Below are positions 1-9,714 of a stretch of 64,000 bases of DNA, piece by piece. Under the pieces are notes generated by a model that made no database searches, had not been told where the DNA came from, and saw nothing but the letters and a program-made list of their open reading frames with translations. Each line of letters opens with the position of its first letter. Within the stretch, counting starts at the first letter, position 1. A program made the position numbers and the translations under genes. The stretch comes from Halomonas aestuarii (GTDB lineage: Bacteria; Pseudomonadota; Gammaproteobacteria; Pseudomonadales; Halomonadaceae), in assembly GCF_001886615.1 (NCBI RefSeq), contig NZ_CP018139.1:3286001-3350000 (forward strand), read 5' to 3'.

Positions 1-15
1 TGGCTGTTCGCTCAT
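1..15 (-). CDS. 5' end of a truncated gene, possibly selD (selenophosphate synthase)
   Basis: Only the first five codons are present (M-S-E-Q-P on the minus strand, ATG at 15-13), preceded by a good Shine-Dalgarno (GGAGG about 8 bases upstream). It lies 83 bases downstream of the FAD oxidoreductase at 99-1250 in the same orientation. That oxidoreductase family is typically fused to or encoded next to SelD, so selD is the natural guess. This is inference from context: five residues cannot identify a family. Confidence 0.4.
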
Positions 16-98
16 CGGGCTGCCTCCGGGTGAAGGGGACGGTGCTCCTTTCACGATAGTCCAGCTCCCGCCGGAAGCGATAGGACGAGTGGAGTGGA

Positions 99-1250
99 TC
101 ATCGGGTGCGCAACCGCTGAAGGACGCGCCCGTCGAGTCGGCGCTTACAGGCCAGCGCCAGGCGCCCGCCCCACCAGCGCCGGCCCCGGATGGCCAGGCC
201 CTTGCTTCCCAGGTCGAGGATGGTGACGGCCAGCTGCTGGGGGACATAGCGCCTCGGGGTGCCGCCGGACAGGCGGGCGGCGAGGTTGTCGATCAGCACC
301 GTGGCCTGCTGGAGATCATGGAGGATCAGTCTCGGCAGCACCTGGTTCATCAGGGCCGCACAGTCCCCCACGGCGAAGATGTCGGGATTCCCCGGGCTCT
401 GGAGGGTCTCCTCGACGGCCAGGCCGCGCCCGGGGATCAGCGGCAGCCCCAGGTGTTCCACCACCGCCGGGGGGGCCAGCCCCGCGGCATGCACCACGTG
501 GTCGGCCGCGAGTAACTGCAGGCTGTCCTCGCCCCAGGCATTGCTGGCGGTGGTGAAGGTCACGCCGTCCCTGGCATGGCCGGCGACGTCCATGCCGAAG
601 CGGACCCCGATGTCCTGTCGCGAGAGATGGCGCATCAGCCAGCGAATGGCGCCCGCCGGGGCCCCCTCCAGCAACTGTTCGCCGCGGGTCACCAGCAGGA
701 TCTCGGCACGGGCATGGCAGCGCCTGGCCAGCTCGCGAAGCTGGCAGGCGATCTCCACGCCGCTGGGACCGCCGCCCACCACGACCAGTCGAGGCTCGAG
801 CCCCCGGGAGAACGCCTTTTCCAGGCTATGACGCAGCGCCAGAAGCTGCGGGAACGGCTTGACCGCCCAGACCCGGGGCCCCGGCGTGGCCGGTGCCGGC
901 ATCCGCACGGCGGACCCCAGGTTCAGGGAGAGCAGCGAGAAGTCGAGCTCACGCCCATCCTCCAGCCGCGCCACCCTGGCCTCGGGATCGAGGCTCGCCA
1001 GGCGCCCGCGGATCGGCGTCACGTCGTGACGGAGCGCCAAAGGGGCCGGATCCAGGCGATCCTCGGCGGCGGAGAGTCGGCCCCCCAGCATGCCGCCGGC
1101 CAGCCCCGGGTACCAGAAGCCGCCGGGGTCGACCAGCGTGACCTCGGCTCCCCCGAACCGATGGCGATGTCGGATGAGGTGCAGATGGGCATTGCCGGCG
1201 CCGACCAGTAACAGGTGGGGGCGTCGTGCGTGGGAGGGAGTGGGAGTCAT
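99..1250 (-). CDS. FAD/NAD(P)-binding oxidoreductase of the SelD-associated type
   Basis: 383 aa NDH-2-like flavoprotein. The N-terminus carries the dinucleotide-binding signature GAGNAH (about residues 17-22), a second Rossmann motif VVVGGGPSGVE lies near 155-165, and the FAD-closing motif FAVGDCA is near 290. The GAGNAHLHL start is typical of the subfamily that forms the N-terminal half of fused SelD proteins or is encoded beside selD. There is no signal peptide or clear membrane span. The reaction is not established; a redox role in selenium donation is proposed from the association only. The gene is followed by the start of a co-directional gene at the window edge. Confidence 0.8.
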   Translation of the reverse strand: MTPTPSHARRPHLLLVGAGNAHLHLIRHRHRFGGAEVTLVDPGGFWYPGLAGGMLGGRLSAAEDRLDPAPLALRHDVTPIRGRLASLDPEARVARLEDGRELDFSLLSLNLGSAVRMPAPATPGPRVWAVKPFPQLLALRHSLEKAFSRGLEPRLVVVGGGPSGVEIACQLRELARRCHARAEILLVTRGEQLLEGAPAGAIRWLMRHLSRQDIGVRFGMDVAGHARDGVTFTTASNAWGEDSLQLLAADHVVHAAGLAPPAVVEHLGLPLIPGRGLAVEETLQSPGNPDIFAVGDCAALMNQVLPRLILHDLQQATVLIDNLAARLSGGTPRRYVPQQLAVTILDLGSKGLAIRGRRWWGGRLALACKRRLDGRVLQRLRTR

Positions 1251-1326
1251 GCCGGGATAGTATCGGAAAGCCGTGGGACGGGCGATACGGGCGACGCGCT
1301 TGACAGGCCTCTGCCGCCGGGACGGG

Positions 1327-2268
1327 TCAACGTGACGACGCCTGTGCGCTCGCTGCCCGGGCCGCGGAGTGTCGGGCGTGGGCGTGCCAGGCCGACCAGG
1401 AGTAGAGGGCCAGGCCGATCCAGATCAGCACGAAGGTGGCCAGCTTTGCCGGGGCCAGGGGCTCATGGAAGACCAGCAGGGCGATGACGAACTGGATGGT
1501 GGGATTGAGGTACATCAGAAAGCCCAGGGTGGCCAGGCGCAGGCGACGAGCGGCGCCGGCGAAGGCCAGCAGGGGGAGGGCGGTGATCACCCCGCTCGCG
1601 ATCAGCAGGAAGGGGGTGTTCCCCTCCTGGAGGAAATGGGAGAGGTCGGCCTGGGCCAGCCAGCCCAGGGCCATGAGGCTCAGGGGCAGCAGCAGCAGGG
1701 TCTCGACGAACAGCCCCGAGAGGCCGTCCAGCGGCACCTGTTTGCGCAAGAGGCCGTAGGTGCCGAAGGAGAAGGCCAGTGCCAGGCTGATCCAGGGCAG
1801 CTCGCCCAGCATCACCAGCTGGATGGCGATGGCCATCACGGCCAGTGCCACGGCCACTCCCTGCAGGCGTGCCATGCGCTCGTGCAGCACCAGAAAGCCC
1901 AGTGCCACGTTGACCAGCGGAGTCATGAAGTAGCCGAGACTCGCCTGCAGGACGTGCCTCGTCTCCACCGAGTAGATGAAGAGTCCCCAGTTCAGGGCGA
2001 TCAGCAGGGCGCAGCCCAGCACCCGGCCCAGGCGCCTCGGCTCGGCCAGGCCGCGGCGGATGGGGGACCAGCGGCCGAGCAGGGTGACCAGCACGGCCAG
2101 GAAGGCGCAGGACCAGATCACCCGGTGGATCAGCACCTCGAGGGCCGGCACGCCCTGGAAGAGGGCGAAGAACAGTGGGAAGCAGCCCCACATCACATAG
2201 GCGATGAGGCCATAGGCCACGCCCTGGCCGGTTTCCTGCAGGGGGACGGAATCGGGGGAGCGGGACAT
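1327..2268 (-). CDS. rarD: RarD, EamA-family drug/metabolite transporter
   Basis: 313 aa inner-membrane protein with about ten hydrophobic segments and the two EamA repeats expected for this family. The opening GLIAYVMWGCFPLFFAL and the motif YSVETRHVLQASLGYFMTPL (near residue 95) match RarD proteins. The substrate of RarD is uncertain; the name comes from an early chloramphenicol phenotype. It is a single-gene unit, divergent from yafV with about 130 bases between the starts, which must hold both promoters. Confidence 0.85.
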   Translation of the reverse strand: MSRSPDSVPLQETGQGVAYGLIAYVMWGCFPLFFALFQGVPALEVLIHRVIWSCAFLAVLVTLLGRWSPIRRGLAEPRRLGRVLGCALLIALNWGLFIYSVETRHVLQASLGYFMTPLVNVALGFLVLHERMARLQGVAVALAVMAIAIQLVMLGELPWISLALAFSFGTYGLLRKQVPLDGLSGLFVETLLLLPLSLMALGWLAQADLSHFLQEGNTPFLLIASGVITALPLLAFAGAARRLRLATLGFLMYLNPTIQFVIALLVFHEPLAPAKLATFVLIWIGLALYSWSAWHAHARHSAARAASAQASSR

Positions 2269-2397
2269 GGGGGCCTCGTGTCGGAAAGCCCCGAGATTAG
2301 CAGGCTATCGGCGCCGCGACCATGGGCGGGGCGGCTGACGCGAAGGCGGCTCTGGGGTAGGCTGGAGTCCTGCCACTTCCCCTGGACGGAGCCCCCC

Positions 2398-3213
2398 ATG
2401 AGCGAATTGCGAACCACCCTGGTGCAGTGCGACCTGCGCTGGGAAGACCCCGACGCCAACTGTCGGATGCTCGAGGAGACCTTGGGTGATCTCGGCGCCG
2501 ACGACACGGACCTGATCGTGCTTCCGGAGATGTTCGCCACCGGTTTCACCATGAACTCCCGCGAGATGGCCGAACCCATGGCCGAGAGCCGGACCGTGGC
2601 CTGGCTGCGGGAGCAGGCGGCCCGGCGCGGCTGCGTGGTCACCGGCAGCGTGGCCGTGATGGACAACGGCGACTACTTCAACCGCCTGATCTGGGCGCGG
2701 CCGGACGGCAGCCTGGTGCACTACGACAAGCGCCACCTGTTCCGCATGGCCGGCGAGCACGAGCGCTACGGCATGGGCCACGAGCGGGTGATCGTCGAGC
2801 TCAAGGGGTTCCGGATCCTGCTCAGCGTCTGCTACGACCTGCGCTTTCCCGTCTGGCTCCGCCAGAAGCCGGGTCCCGACGAGCATTTCGAATATGATGC
2901 CCTGCTGTGCGTGGCCAACTGGCCGGCGCCGCGTCGCCATCCCTGGCGCGTGCTGCTGCAGGCCCGGGCCATCGAGAACCTCTGCCCGGTGATCGGCGTC
3001 AACCGGGTCGGCGAGGATGCCAAGGGGCTGGCCTATGCCGGCGACTCGATGCTCGTAGATGCCAAGGGAGAGGCGCTGATCGACGAGCCCCGCGACCGTC
3101 CCTTCCTGAAGACCGGCACCCTGTCGCTCGAGGAGCTGCAGGAATTCCGGGAGAAGTTTCCGGCCTGGCGCGACGCCGACCACTTCGGCCTCGCCGACGG
3201 GGTGGGCTACTGA
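2398..3213 (+). CDS. yafV: Omega-amidase YafV (nitrilase superfamily)
   Basis: 271 aa carbon-nitrogen hydrolase. The catalytic Glu-Lys-Cys triad is visible: E in LPEMF (about residue 44), K in YDKRHLF (about 111) and C in SVCYDLRF (about 146). The run YDKRHLF followed by GEHERYG is characteristic of YafV/Nit2 omega-amidases, which hydrolyse alpha-ketoglutaramate and related omega-amides released by glutamine transaminases. ATG 2398 was chosen because the conserved domain begins within a few residues and the upstream reading frame has no family sequence. It overlaps rsuA by one base (TGATG), so the two genes are probably translationally coupled. Confidence 0.88.
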   Translation: MSELRTTLVQCDLRWEDPDANCRMLEETLGDLGADDTDLIVLPEMFATGFTMNSREMAEPMAESRTVAWLREQAARRGCVVTGSVAVMDNGDYFNRLIWARPDGSLVHYDKRHLFRMAGEHERYGMGHERVIVELKGFRILLSVCYDLRFPVWLRQKPGPDEHFEYDALLCVANWPAPRRHPWRVLLQARAIENLCPVIGVNRVGEDAKGLAYAGDSMLVDAKGEALIDEPRDRPFLKTGTLSLEELQEFREKFPAWRDADHFGLADGVGY

Positions 3214-3911
3214 TGCGTCTGGACCGTTTCCTCTGCGAGACCACCGACCTGACCCGCAGCCTGGCCAAGAAGGCGCTGCACCGCGAGGAGGTGCAGGTGG
3301 ACGGCGAGGTCGTCAAGAACCCCGCCACCCAGGTCGACGAGGGCCGTCGGGTCAGCTGGAACGGCGAGCGCCTGGCGCTGGTCGGCCTGCGCTACGTGAT
3401 GCTCCACAAGCCCGCCGGTGTCGAGTGCAGCGCCCGTCGCGGCCTCTATCCGCTGGTCCGCGAGCTGATCGACCTGCCCCATGTGGAGCGGCTGCAGACG
3501 GTGGGGCGGCTGGACGTCGACACCACCGGCCTGGTGCTGCTCACCGACGATGGCCAGTGGTCCCACCGGGTCACCTCGCCGAAGCGGCGATGGGGCAAGG
3601 TCTATCGCGTCACCCTCGCCGAGCCGCTGGAGGGCGAGGCATTGGCCGAGGCCGTTAGCCGCTTCGCCGAGGGGCTGCTGCTGGAGGGCGAGGAGAAGCC
3701 GACACGTCCCGCCGAGCTCGAGATGCGCTCGCCCCGGGTGGCCACCCTGACCCTCCACGAGGGCAAGTACCATCAGGTCAAGCGGATGTTCGCGGCGATC
3801 GGCCACCACGTCGAGGCGCTGCACCGCGAATCGATCGGTCCCCTGACCCTCGGCGAGCTGGCGCCCGGCGAGTGGCGGGAACTCTCCGAGGCCGAGGTGG
3901 CCCTGTTCTGA
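3213..3911 (+). CDS. rsuA: 16S rRNA pseudouridine(516) synthase RsuA
   Basis: 232 aa. An N-terminal S4 RNA-binding domain (residues 1-60, starting MRLDRFLCE) is followed by the RsuA/RluB-type catalytic domain, with the active-site Asp in GRLDVDTTGL (about residue 103) and the later motif EGKYHQVKRMF. Length is close to E. coli RsuA (231 aa). It converts U516 of 16S rRNA in the 30S body. The start overlaps the stop of yafV. It is convergent with the diguanylate cyclase gene, only 19 bases away. Confidence 0.88.
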   Translation: MRLDRFLCETTDLTRSLAKKALHREEVQVDGEVVKNPATQVDEGRRVSWNGERLALVGLRYVMLHKPAGVECSARRGLYPLVRELIDLPHVERLQTVGRLDVDTTGLVLLTDDGQWSHRVTSPKRRWGKVYRVTLAEPLEGEALAEAVSRFAEGLLLEGEEKPTRPAELEMRSPRVATLTLHEGKYHQVKRMFAAIGHHVEALHRESIGPLTLGELAPGEWRELSEAEVALF

Positions 3912-3930
3912 ATCGAGGGCTGAGGCGCCA

Positions 3931-5673
3931 TCAGGCGTAGGTCTCGATCCTCGCCCGCCCGCGGTGCTTGGCCGAATAGAGCGCCTTGTCGGCGAGTCCG
4001 ATCAGCGTCAGGGGCTCGCCGGCGTGTTCGGGATAGGAGGCGATGCCGCAGGAGATCGACAGGGTGTCGAGCTCCCGGTGGTGGTAACGAAAGCGCGTCC
4101 GGCTGAGGATCTCCATCAGCTCGGCGATGCGCACCTCGGCGATGGCCGCCGTCACGCCGGGCATGACGATCATGAATTCCTCCCCCCCCATGCGACAGAC
4201 CGTGTCGGTGTCGCGGAAGTGGTGGATCAGCAGTCGTCCCATGCCGATCAGTACCGTATCCCCCGCCTCGTGACCCTCGCGGTCGTTGAACTGCTTGAAG
4301 TGGTCGATGTCGATCATCGCCAGGGTCAGGGGCGTGGCGTGTCGCCGCGCCATGGCGGCCTCGTGCTCGAGCAACTCGTCGAAGTAGCGGCGATTGTGCA
4401 GGCCGGTCAGAGAGTCCTCGTAGGAGAAGGCCTGGAGTTTCATGACCATCTCCTCGAGTTCCCGGGTGCGCTGGGCGACCTGCCTCTCGAGGGAATGATT
4501 CAGGCGCCGCAGCTCATGGTGGGTGCGGCTGTAGTGCCAGAGCGAGATCGCCACGATCGCCACCGCGAAGCCCAGGGCGCCGACGTGGACGGGCACCCGA
4601 TGCCAGGCGAGCAGCCCGTGGGCCACGGCCATGTCGACCAGCAGCATCAGGGCGAAGAGCCCGTAGCTGAGGACGATCAGCTTCTGCTCGCCGTTGAGCT
4701 CCCCGAGGTGCACGACGATGGCCATGAACATCAGCACCAGGCTCACCACCAGCAGCGCATCGAAGGGAGGGAAGGTGCTGGAGAGGTCGATGACGCCGCC
4801 CAGCGCCAGCCCGAGGGCCGCCACCAGGTAGCCGAGGTGGAGCTGCCAGAGGCGACGCAACAGCGTCGGGCGCCGGCCGGCGAACCAGTGCTCCAGCATC
4901 AGGCCCATGGCCACCGGCACGGTGTAGTAGCCCGCGGCGGCGAGATAGTCCCACAGCAGGGGCCGCTCGATCAGCAGCTGGCTGGCCTGGGTCTCGGCCA
5001 GCAGCATGGTGCCCGACGCCAGGGCAAAGAGCCCGATGCCGAGGAAGCTGCGCCGGTCGGCCTGAACCAGGGTGAAGATGAAGGCGAGCAGGGCGAGCAG
5101 CAGCAGGAAGGCGCTGACGACCAGTTCCCCGGCGGAGCGCTCCAGGATATAGGTCAGCAGGTCGGGGCGGTCCATGAGCTTGACCTCCCCCCACAGGCCG
5201 ATGTCGGTGTAGTCCGAGAAGACACGGAAATAGAGGGTCCTGCCCGCGAAGGCCTCGGGCAGGCTGATCATGTGCCAGGGCCAGCCCTCGAAGCGTCCCT
5301 CGCCCTGCGCATCGAAGTGGCCATACTGGTAGATCCGCTCGTCACCGAGCCAGACCTGGGTGATCAGGTCGACGCTGTAGATGTACAGCACCGGGTCCCG
5401 CCACTCGCCCTCCGGGAGGGTGATGCGAAACCAGGCGTGCTTGTGGCCATCGCGGCCGGGCGGGTTCGAGGGGAAGGCGATGGGGTGCCACGCGGCCTCG
5501 TCCCCGGGCTCGCTGACCCAGGCCGGCGTGCCGTCGGCCTGGAAGGGAGAGTCGCCCCAGCGGTACTCCCAGCCCTCATCGAGATCCAGCGGCGTCGTGT
5601 CGGCCGCGGCGGGGGCGACATGGAGGACGACCAGCAGCAGGATCCCGAGGAGTGGGGTGAGGAGTGTACGCAT
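3931..5673 (-). CDS. Membrane diguanylate cyclase with 7TMR-DISM-like sensor and GGDEF domain
   Basis: 580 aa from ATG 5673, chosen because it begins a signal peptide (MRTLLTPLLGILLLVV, ending near AAADT) and has a GAGAT ribosome site; an upstream in-frame ATG would add 37 residues that do not look like a leader. A periplasmic beta-rich domain (about 30-175), then about seven membrane helices (180-400), a short coiled coil, and a C-terminal GGDEF domain (about 425-580). The active site is GGEEF (about 496-500). The inhibitory I-site RDTD lies exactly five residues before it, so product inhibition by cyclic di-GMP is expected. The ligand is unknown. Confidence 0.88.
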   Translation of the reverse strand: MRTLLTPLLGILLLVVLHVAPAAADTTPLDLDEGWEYRWGDSPFQADGTPAWVSEPGDEAAWHPIAFPSNPPGRDGHKHAWFRITLPEGEWRDPVLYIYSVDLITQVWLGDERIYQYGHFDAQGEGRFEGWPWHMISLPEAFAGRTLYFRVFSDYTDIGLWGEVKLMDRPDLLTYILERSAGELVVSAFLLLLALLAFIFTLVQADRRSFLGIGLFALASGTMLLAETQASQLLIERPLLWDYLAAAGYYTVPVAMGLMLEHWFAGRRPTLLRRLWQLHLGYLVAALGLALGGVIDLSSTFPPFDALLVVSLVLMFMAIVVHLGELNGEQKLIVLSYGLFALMLLVDMAVAHGLLAWHRVPVHVGALGFAVAIVAISLWHYSRTHHELRRLNHSLERQVAQRTRELEEMVMKLQAFSYEDSLTGLHNRRYFDELLEHEAAMARRHATPLTLAMIDIDHFKQFNDREGHEAGDTVLIGMGRLLIHHFRDTDTVCRMGGEEFMIVMPGVTAAIAEVRIAELMEILSRTRFRYHHRELDTLSISCGIASYPEHAGEPLTLIGLADKALYSAKHRGRARIETYA

Positions 5674-5845
5674 GGGATCTCGCCGGCCCGGTGACAAGCC
5701 CTCAGTGTAACCCAGCGTAATCTTTTGTGCCGACAGGTTGTTCAACGCCCCGCGCCGAGGACACGTGGCGTCTGCCGGCATCACCCTCGTATTTTATACC
5801 GTTATCTAACATAGGCCAGGACAGGGGCGCAGCGCCGGTATCGGC

Positions 5846-5892
5846 GATGACTTGGTCATCAGGATGGGGCGGCCTTACGGGCCCGCGTAAGG
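5846..5892. repeat. Two short inverted repeats in the spacer between the cyclase and yejF
   Basis: The 261-base non-coding spacer 5674-5934 holds GATGAC-TTG-GTCATC (5846-5860) and CCTTACG-GGCCCG-CGTAAGG (5873-5892). The second could be a weak terminator for yejF, which ends at 5935 on the minus strand, but it has no T-run. The first looks more like a protein-binding palindrome. A TATAAA-like element on the minus strand (around 5795-5800) may serve the cyclase gene, but no convincing -35 box was found. Confidence 0.35.
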
Positions 5893-5934
5893 GGCATGCC
5901 GGCCCGAGACGGCGGCCGTCCGCGAGGGCGAGGA

Positions 5935-7521
5935 TCAGTCCGCCGGCGCGAGGCCGGCGGCCGCCACCAGGGCCCGGGTATAGTCGCTGGTGGGGTGCTC
6001 GAGCACCTGCCGGCAGTCGCCCTGTTCCATCACCTCGCCGTCCTTGAGTACCAGGATGCGATGCGCCATGGCGCGCACCACCGCCAGGTCGTGGCTGATG
6101 AACAGGTAGCTCAGCCGACGCCGGGCCTGGAGGTCGCGCAGCAGCTCGACGAGCTGCTTCTGCACGCTGCGGTCCAGCGCCGAGGTGGGCTCGTCGAGCA
6201 CCACCAGGCGCGGCTCGAGGATGATCGCGCGCGCCACGGCGATGCGCTGGCGCTGGCCGCCGGAGAACTCGTGGGGATAGCGGGAGGCACACGCCTCGGG
6301 CAGGCCGACCTCGCGCAGGGTGTCACGCACCCGGCGCTCGACCTCCGCCAGGGGGAGCTCCGGCTGGTGGAAGCGCAGCCCCTCGCTGACGATATCGAAG
6401 ACCGGCAGGCGGGGGGAGAGCGAGCCGTAGGGGTCCTGGAAGACCACCTGCAGGCTTCGCCGCTGACGGCGTAGGTCGTTGCCGGTCAGGCGGTCGAGTC
6501 GCGCCCCGTCGAAGTCGATCTCGCCGCGGCCCTGGCCCAGGCGCAGCAGCGCCAGGGCCAGGGTGGTCTTGCCGGAGCCGGACTCGCCGACGATGCCCAG
6601 GGTCTCGCCGAGTGCCACCGTCAGGTCCAGCGGCTTGACGGCCTCGAAGGGGGGCGGTCGCCGCGAGAAAAGGCGCTTCGGACGCTGGAAGCTGACCCCG
6701 ACGCCACGGGCCTGGAGCAGCGGCGCCCGGTTCTCGACGGCCGCCGGCCGCCCGCTCGGCTCTGCATCCATCAGCAGCCGGGTGTAGGGGCTTCGCGGGC
6801 GGGTGAAGACCTCGTCCACCGCGCCGGTCTCCTGCACCTGGCCATGGTGCATCACGCAGATCCGGTCGGCGTGGCGACGCACCAGGTTGAGGTCGTGGGT
6901 GATGAAGAGCATGCCCATGCCGTGGGCGTCGCGCAGTTCGGCCAGCAGGGCAAGGATCTCCTGCTGCACGGTCACGTCCAGCGCGGTGGTGGGCTCGTCG
7001 GCGATCAGCAGTTCCGGCTCGTTGGCGATGGCCATGGCGATCATCACGCGCTGGCGCTGGCCGCCGGAGATCTGGTGCGGCCAGGCGTCCAGCAGCTCCT
7101 CGGCGCGAGGCAGCCTGACTTGCTCCAGCAGCTCCCGGGTCCGATGGCGGGCGGCCTTGCCGGTGAGCCCCTGGTGAAGGCGCAGGGTCTCGGCGATCTG
7201 CTTGCCGATCGGGTGCAGCGGGTTCAGCGAGGTCATGGGCTCCTGGAAGACGAAGCCTACCCGGCTGCCCCGCAGGCCTCGCCAGCCCCTCTCCGAGAGG
7301 CCGGCGAGGTCGGTGTCGCCCAGCCGGCGACGGCCCTCGATCCGGGCGTTGGGGGGCAGCAGGCTCATGGCGCCGAGCGCCGAGACCGACTTGCCGGAAC
7401 CGGACTCGCCCACCAGGGCCAGGGTCTCGCCGCGATTCACCGTGATCGACAGCCGGTCGACCACGGTGACGTCGTCGAAGGCGATGGTCAGGTCGTCGAG
7501 TCGCAGCAGGGGCTCAGGCAT
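5935..7521 (-). CDS. yejF: Peptide ABC transporter ATPase YejF (two fused ABC domains)
   Basis: 528 aa. Two complete ABC modules are visible. The first has Walker A GESGSGKS (about 38-45) and signature ISGGQRQR with Walker B ELLIADEP. The second has Walker A GESGSGKT and signature FSGGQRQR followed by [13 protein letters not shown]. Start 7521 (ATGCCTGA) overlaps the yejE stop by 8 bases, a common arrangement for coupled subunits; longer starts upstream would run through yejE. It energises uptake of oligopeptides, including microcin C-type peptides in E. coli, from the cytoplasmic face of the YejBE channel. Confidence 0.92.
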   Translation of the reverse strand: MPEPLLRLDDLTIAFDDVTVVDRLSITVNRGETLALVGESGSGKSVSALGAMSLLPPNARIEGRRRLGDTDLAGLSERGWRGLRGSRVGFVFQEPMTSLNPLHPIGKQIAETLRLHQGLTGKAARHRTRELLEQVRLPRAEELLDAWPHQISGGQRQRVMIAMAIANEPELLIADEPTTALDVTVQQEILALLAELRDAHGMGMLFITHDLNLVRRHADRICVMHHGQVQETGAVDEVFTRPRSPYTRLLMDAEPSGRPAAVENRAPLLQARGVGVSFQRPKRLFSRRPPPFEAVKPLDLTVALGETLGIVGESGSGKTTLALALLRLGQGRGEIDFDGARLDRLTGNDLRRQRRSLQVVFQDPYGSLSPRLPVFDIVSEGLRFHQPELPLAEVERRVRDTLREVGLPEACASRYPHEFSGGQRQRIAVARAIILEPRLVVLDEPTSALDRSVQKQLVELLRDLQARRRLSYLFISHDLAVVRAMAHRILVLKDGEVMEQGDCRQVLEHPTSDYTRALVAAAGLAPAD

Positions 7522-8587
7522 CGCGGGGTGTCCTCGGGGTGGCGGCATGCTGGATGTGGCGGGGGTCGAAGGCGTCGCGCAGCCCCTCGCCGATGAACAC
7601 AAGCAGCGAGAGCATCACGGAGAGGGTCACGAAGGCGGTGATGCCGAGCCAGGGCGCCTGCAGGTTGTTCTTGCCCTGGGCGACCAGCTCGCCGAGAGAA
7701 GGGGAGCCCGGTGGCAGGCCGAAGCCCAGGAAGTCCAGGGCGGTCAGGGTGGTGATCGCCCCGGTGAACAGGAAGGGGATGAAGGTGAGGGTCGCGACCA
7801 TGGCGTTGGGCAGCACGTGGCGCCACATGATCAGGCGCGAGGGCAGGCCCATGGCGCGGGCGGCGCGCACGTACTCGAGGTTGCGGGCGCGCAGGAACTC
7901 GGCGCGCACCACGTCGACCAGGCCCAGCCAGGAGAACAGCAGCATGATGCCCAGCAGCCACCAGAGGTTGGGTTCCACGAGGCTCGCCAGGATGATCAGC
8001 AGGAACAGCATCGGCAGCCCCGACCAGATCTCGGTGAAGCGCTGGCCGATGAGGTCCACCTTGCCGCCGAAGTAGCCCTGCAGGCTGCCGGCCAGCACCC
8101 CGAGCACCAGTGACCCCGCCGTCAGCACCAGGGCGAAGATCACCGAGAGCCGGAAGCCGTAGATGACTCGCGCCATCACGTCGCGGCCCTGGTCGTCGGT
8201 GCCCAGCCAGTGGCGGGCGGTCGGCGGCGAGGGGGCAGGATGGTCCAGCGCCATGTCCAGGGTCTCGTAGGAGAAGGGGATCGGGGGCCAGAGCATCCAG
8301 CCGTTGGCGGCTATCTCGTCGCGGATGAAGGGGTCGCGATAGTCGGCAGGACTCGGCAGGAAGCCGCCGAACTCGGTGTCGGGGTAGTCCACCAGCACCG
8401 GCACGTACCACTGCCCCTGGTACTGCATGACGATCGGCCGGTCGTTGGCGATCAGCTCGGCGACCAGGCTGATCAGGAACAGGAAGGCGAACAGGAACAG
8501 CGAGAGCCGTGCCCGGCGGTTGTCACGGAACACCGCCAGGCGGCGCCTTGTGATCGGCGAGAGGCGAGAGTGGCGGGGGGCGTTCAT
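7514..8587 (-). CDS. yejE: Peptide ABC transporter permease YejE
   Basis: 357 aa inner-membrane permease (DppC/OppC type) with an N-terminal membrane anchor, a periplasmic loop (about 55-145) and five further helices. The Yej-specific features are seen: RPIVMQYQGQWYVP and the proline-rich segment before HWLGTDDQGRDVMARVIYG. The EAA-loop motif REFLRARNLEYV-like segment is at about 225-240. Four-gene operon order yejA-B-E-F is the same as in enterobacteria. It starts 3 bases after yejB. Confidence 0.92.
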   Translation of the reverse strand: MNAPRHSRLSPITRRRLAVFRDNRRARLSLFLFAFLFLISLVAELIANDRPIVMQYQGQWYVPVLVDYPDTEFGGFLPSPADYRDPFIRDEIAANGWMLWPPIPFSYETLDMALDHPAPSPPTARHWLGTDDQGRDVMARVIYGFRLSVIFALVLTAGSLVLGVLAGSLQGYFGGKVDLIGQRFTEIWSGLPMLFLLIILASLVEPNLWWLLGIMLLFSWLGLVDVVRAEFLRARNLEYVRAARAMGLPSRLIMWRHVLPNAMVATLTFIPFLFTGAITTLTALDFLGFGLPPGSPSLGELVAQGKNNLQAPWLGITAFVTLSVMLSLLVFIGEGLRDAFDPRHIQHAATPRTPRDA

Positions 8588-8590
8588 GGC

Positions 8591-9664
8591 TCAGGACTCC
8601 CGTGTCTCGAAGTCGATGCGCGGGTCGACCCACACATAGGTCAGGTCCGAGACCAGCTTCAGGATCAGGCCGATCAGGGTGTAGAGGTAGAGGGTGCCGA
8701 AGATCACCGGGTAGTCGCGCTGCATCACCGCCTCGAACCCCAGCAGGCCCAGGCCGTTGAGGGAGAAGATCACCTCGATGAGCAGCGAGCCGGTGAAGAA
8801 GATCCCCACCAGCGCGGCAGGCAGGCCCGCGATGATGATCAGCATGGCGTTGCGGAACACGTGGCCGTAGAGCACGCGCCGGTCGCTCGCGCCCTTGGCG
8901 CGGGCGGTCAGCACATACTGCTTGTGCACCTCGTCGAGGAAGCTGTTCTTGGTCAGCATGGTCAGGGTCGCGAAGCTGCCGATCGCCGAGGCGGCCACCG
9001 GCAGGGTGATGTGCCAGAGGTAGTCCTTGACCTTGCCCCAGGCGGAGAGCTCATCGAAGTCCGCCGAGGTGAGGCCACGCAGCGGGAACACGTCCCAGTA
9101 GCTGCCGCCGGCGAAGAGCACGATGAGCAGGATCGCGAACAGGAAGCCGGGGATGGCGTAGCCGACGATCACCAGGCCCGAGCTCCAGACGTCGAACCTG
9201 GAGCCGTGTCGCAGGGCCTTGCGTATCCCCAGCGGGATCGAGACCAGGTAGACCACCAGGGTGGTCCAGAGGCCCAGCGAGATCGACACGGGCAGCCGCT
9301 CCAGCATCAGGGTCGTAACCTTCTCGTCGCGGAAGAAGCTCTCGCCGAAGTCGAAGGTGGCGTAGTCGGCGATCATGCCGAGGAAGCGCTCGTGGGGCGG
9401 CTGGTCAAAGCCGAACTGCTTCTCGAGCTTCTCGATGAAGGCCGGGGGAATGCCGCGGGCCCCGCGGGACTCGCCGCTCGCCGCGACGTCACCGCCCCCG
9501 CCCTCCATGCGGGTGCTGGCCTCGCTGGAGAGCCCCTGGAAGCGGGCTAGTACCTGGTCGATGGGGCCGCCCGGGGCGGCCTGGACGATGATGAAGTTGA
9601 GCAGCATGATCCCGAGCAGGGTGGGGATCATGAGCAGCAGGCGGCGCAGAACGTAGGCGGCCAC
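8591..9664 (-). CDS. yejB: Peptide ABC transporter permease YejB
   Basis: 357 aa inner-membrane permease (DppB/OppB type). The start [20 protein letters not shown] is the first helix, followed by the family segment [15 protein letters not shown]. Yej-type proteins carry the extended periplasmic loop seen here between about 45 and 130. The cytoplasmic coupling loop is near [12 protein letters not shown]. It forms the heterodimeric channel with YejE and lies 50 bases downstream of yejA. Confidence 0.92.
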   Translation of the reverse strand: MAAYVLRRLLLMIPTLLGIMLLNFIIVQAAPGGPIDQVLARFQGLSSEASTRMEGGGGDVAASGESRGARGIPPAFIEKLEKQFGFDQPPHERFLGMIADYATFDFGESFFRDEKVTTLMLERLPVSISLGLWTTLVVYLVSIPLGIRKALRHGSRFDVWSSGLVIVGYAIPGFLFAILLIVLFAGGSYWDVFPLRGLTSADFDELSAWGKVKDYLWHITLPVAASAIGSFATLTMLTKNSFLDEVHKQYVLTARAKGASDRRVLYGHVFRNAMLIIIAGLPAALVGIFFTGSLLIEVIFSLNGLGLLGFEAVMQRDYPVIFGTLYLYTLIGLILKLVSDLTYVWVDPRIDFETRES

Positions 9665-9714
9665 GGCGTGTCCTTACTAGATGATCAGGGCCTTCAATCC
9701 GGGTGACAGTGCCC

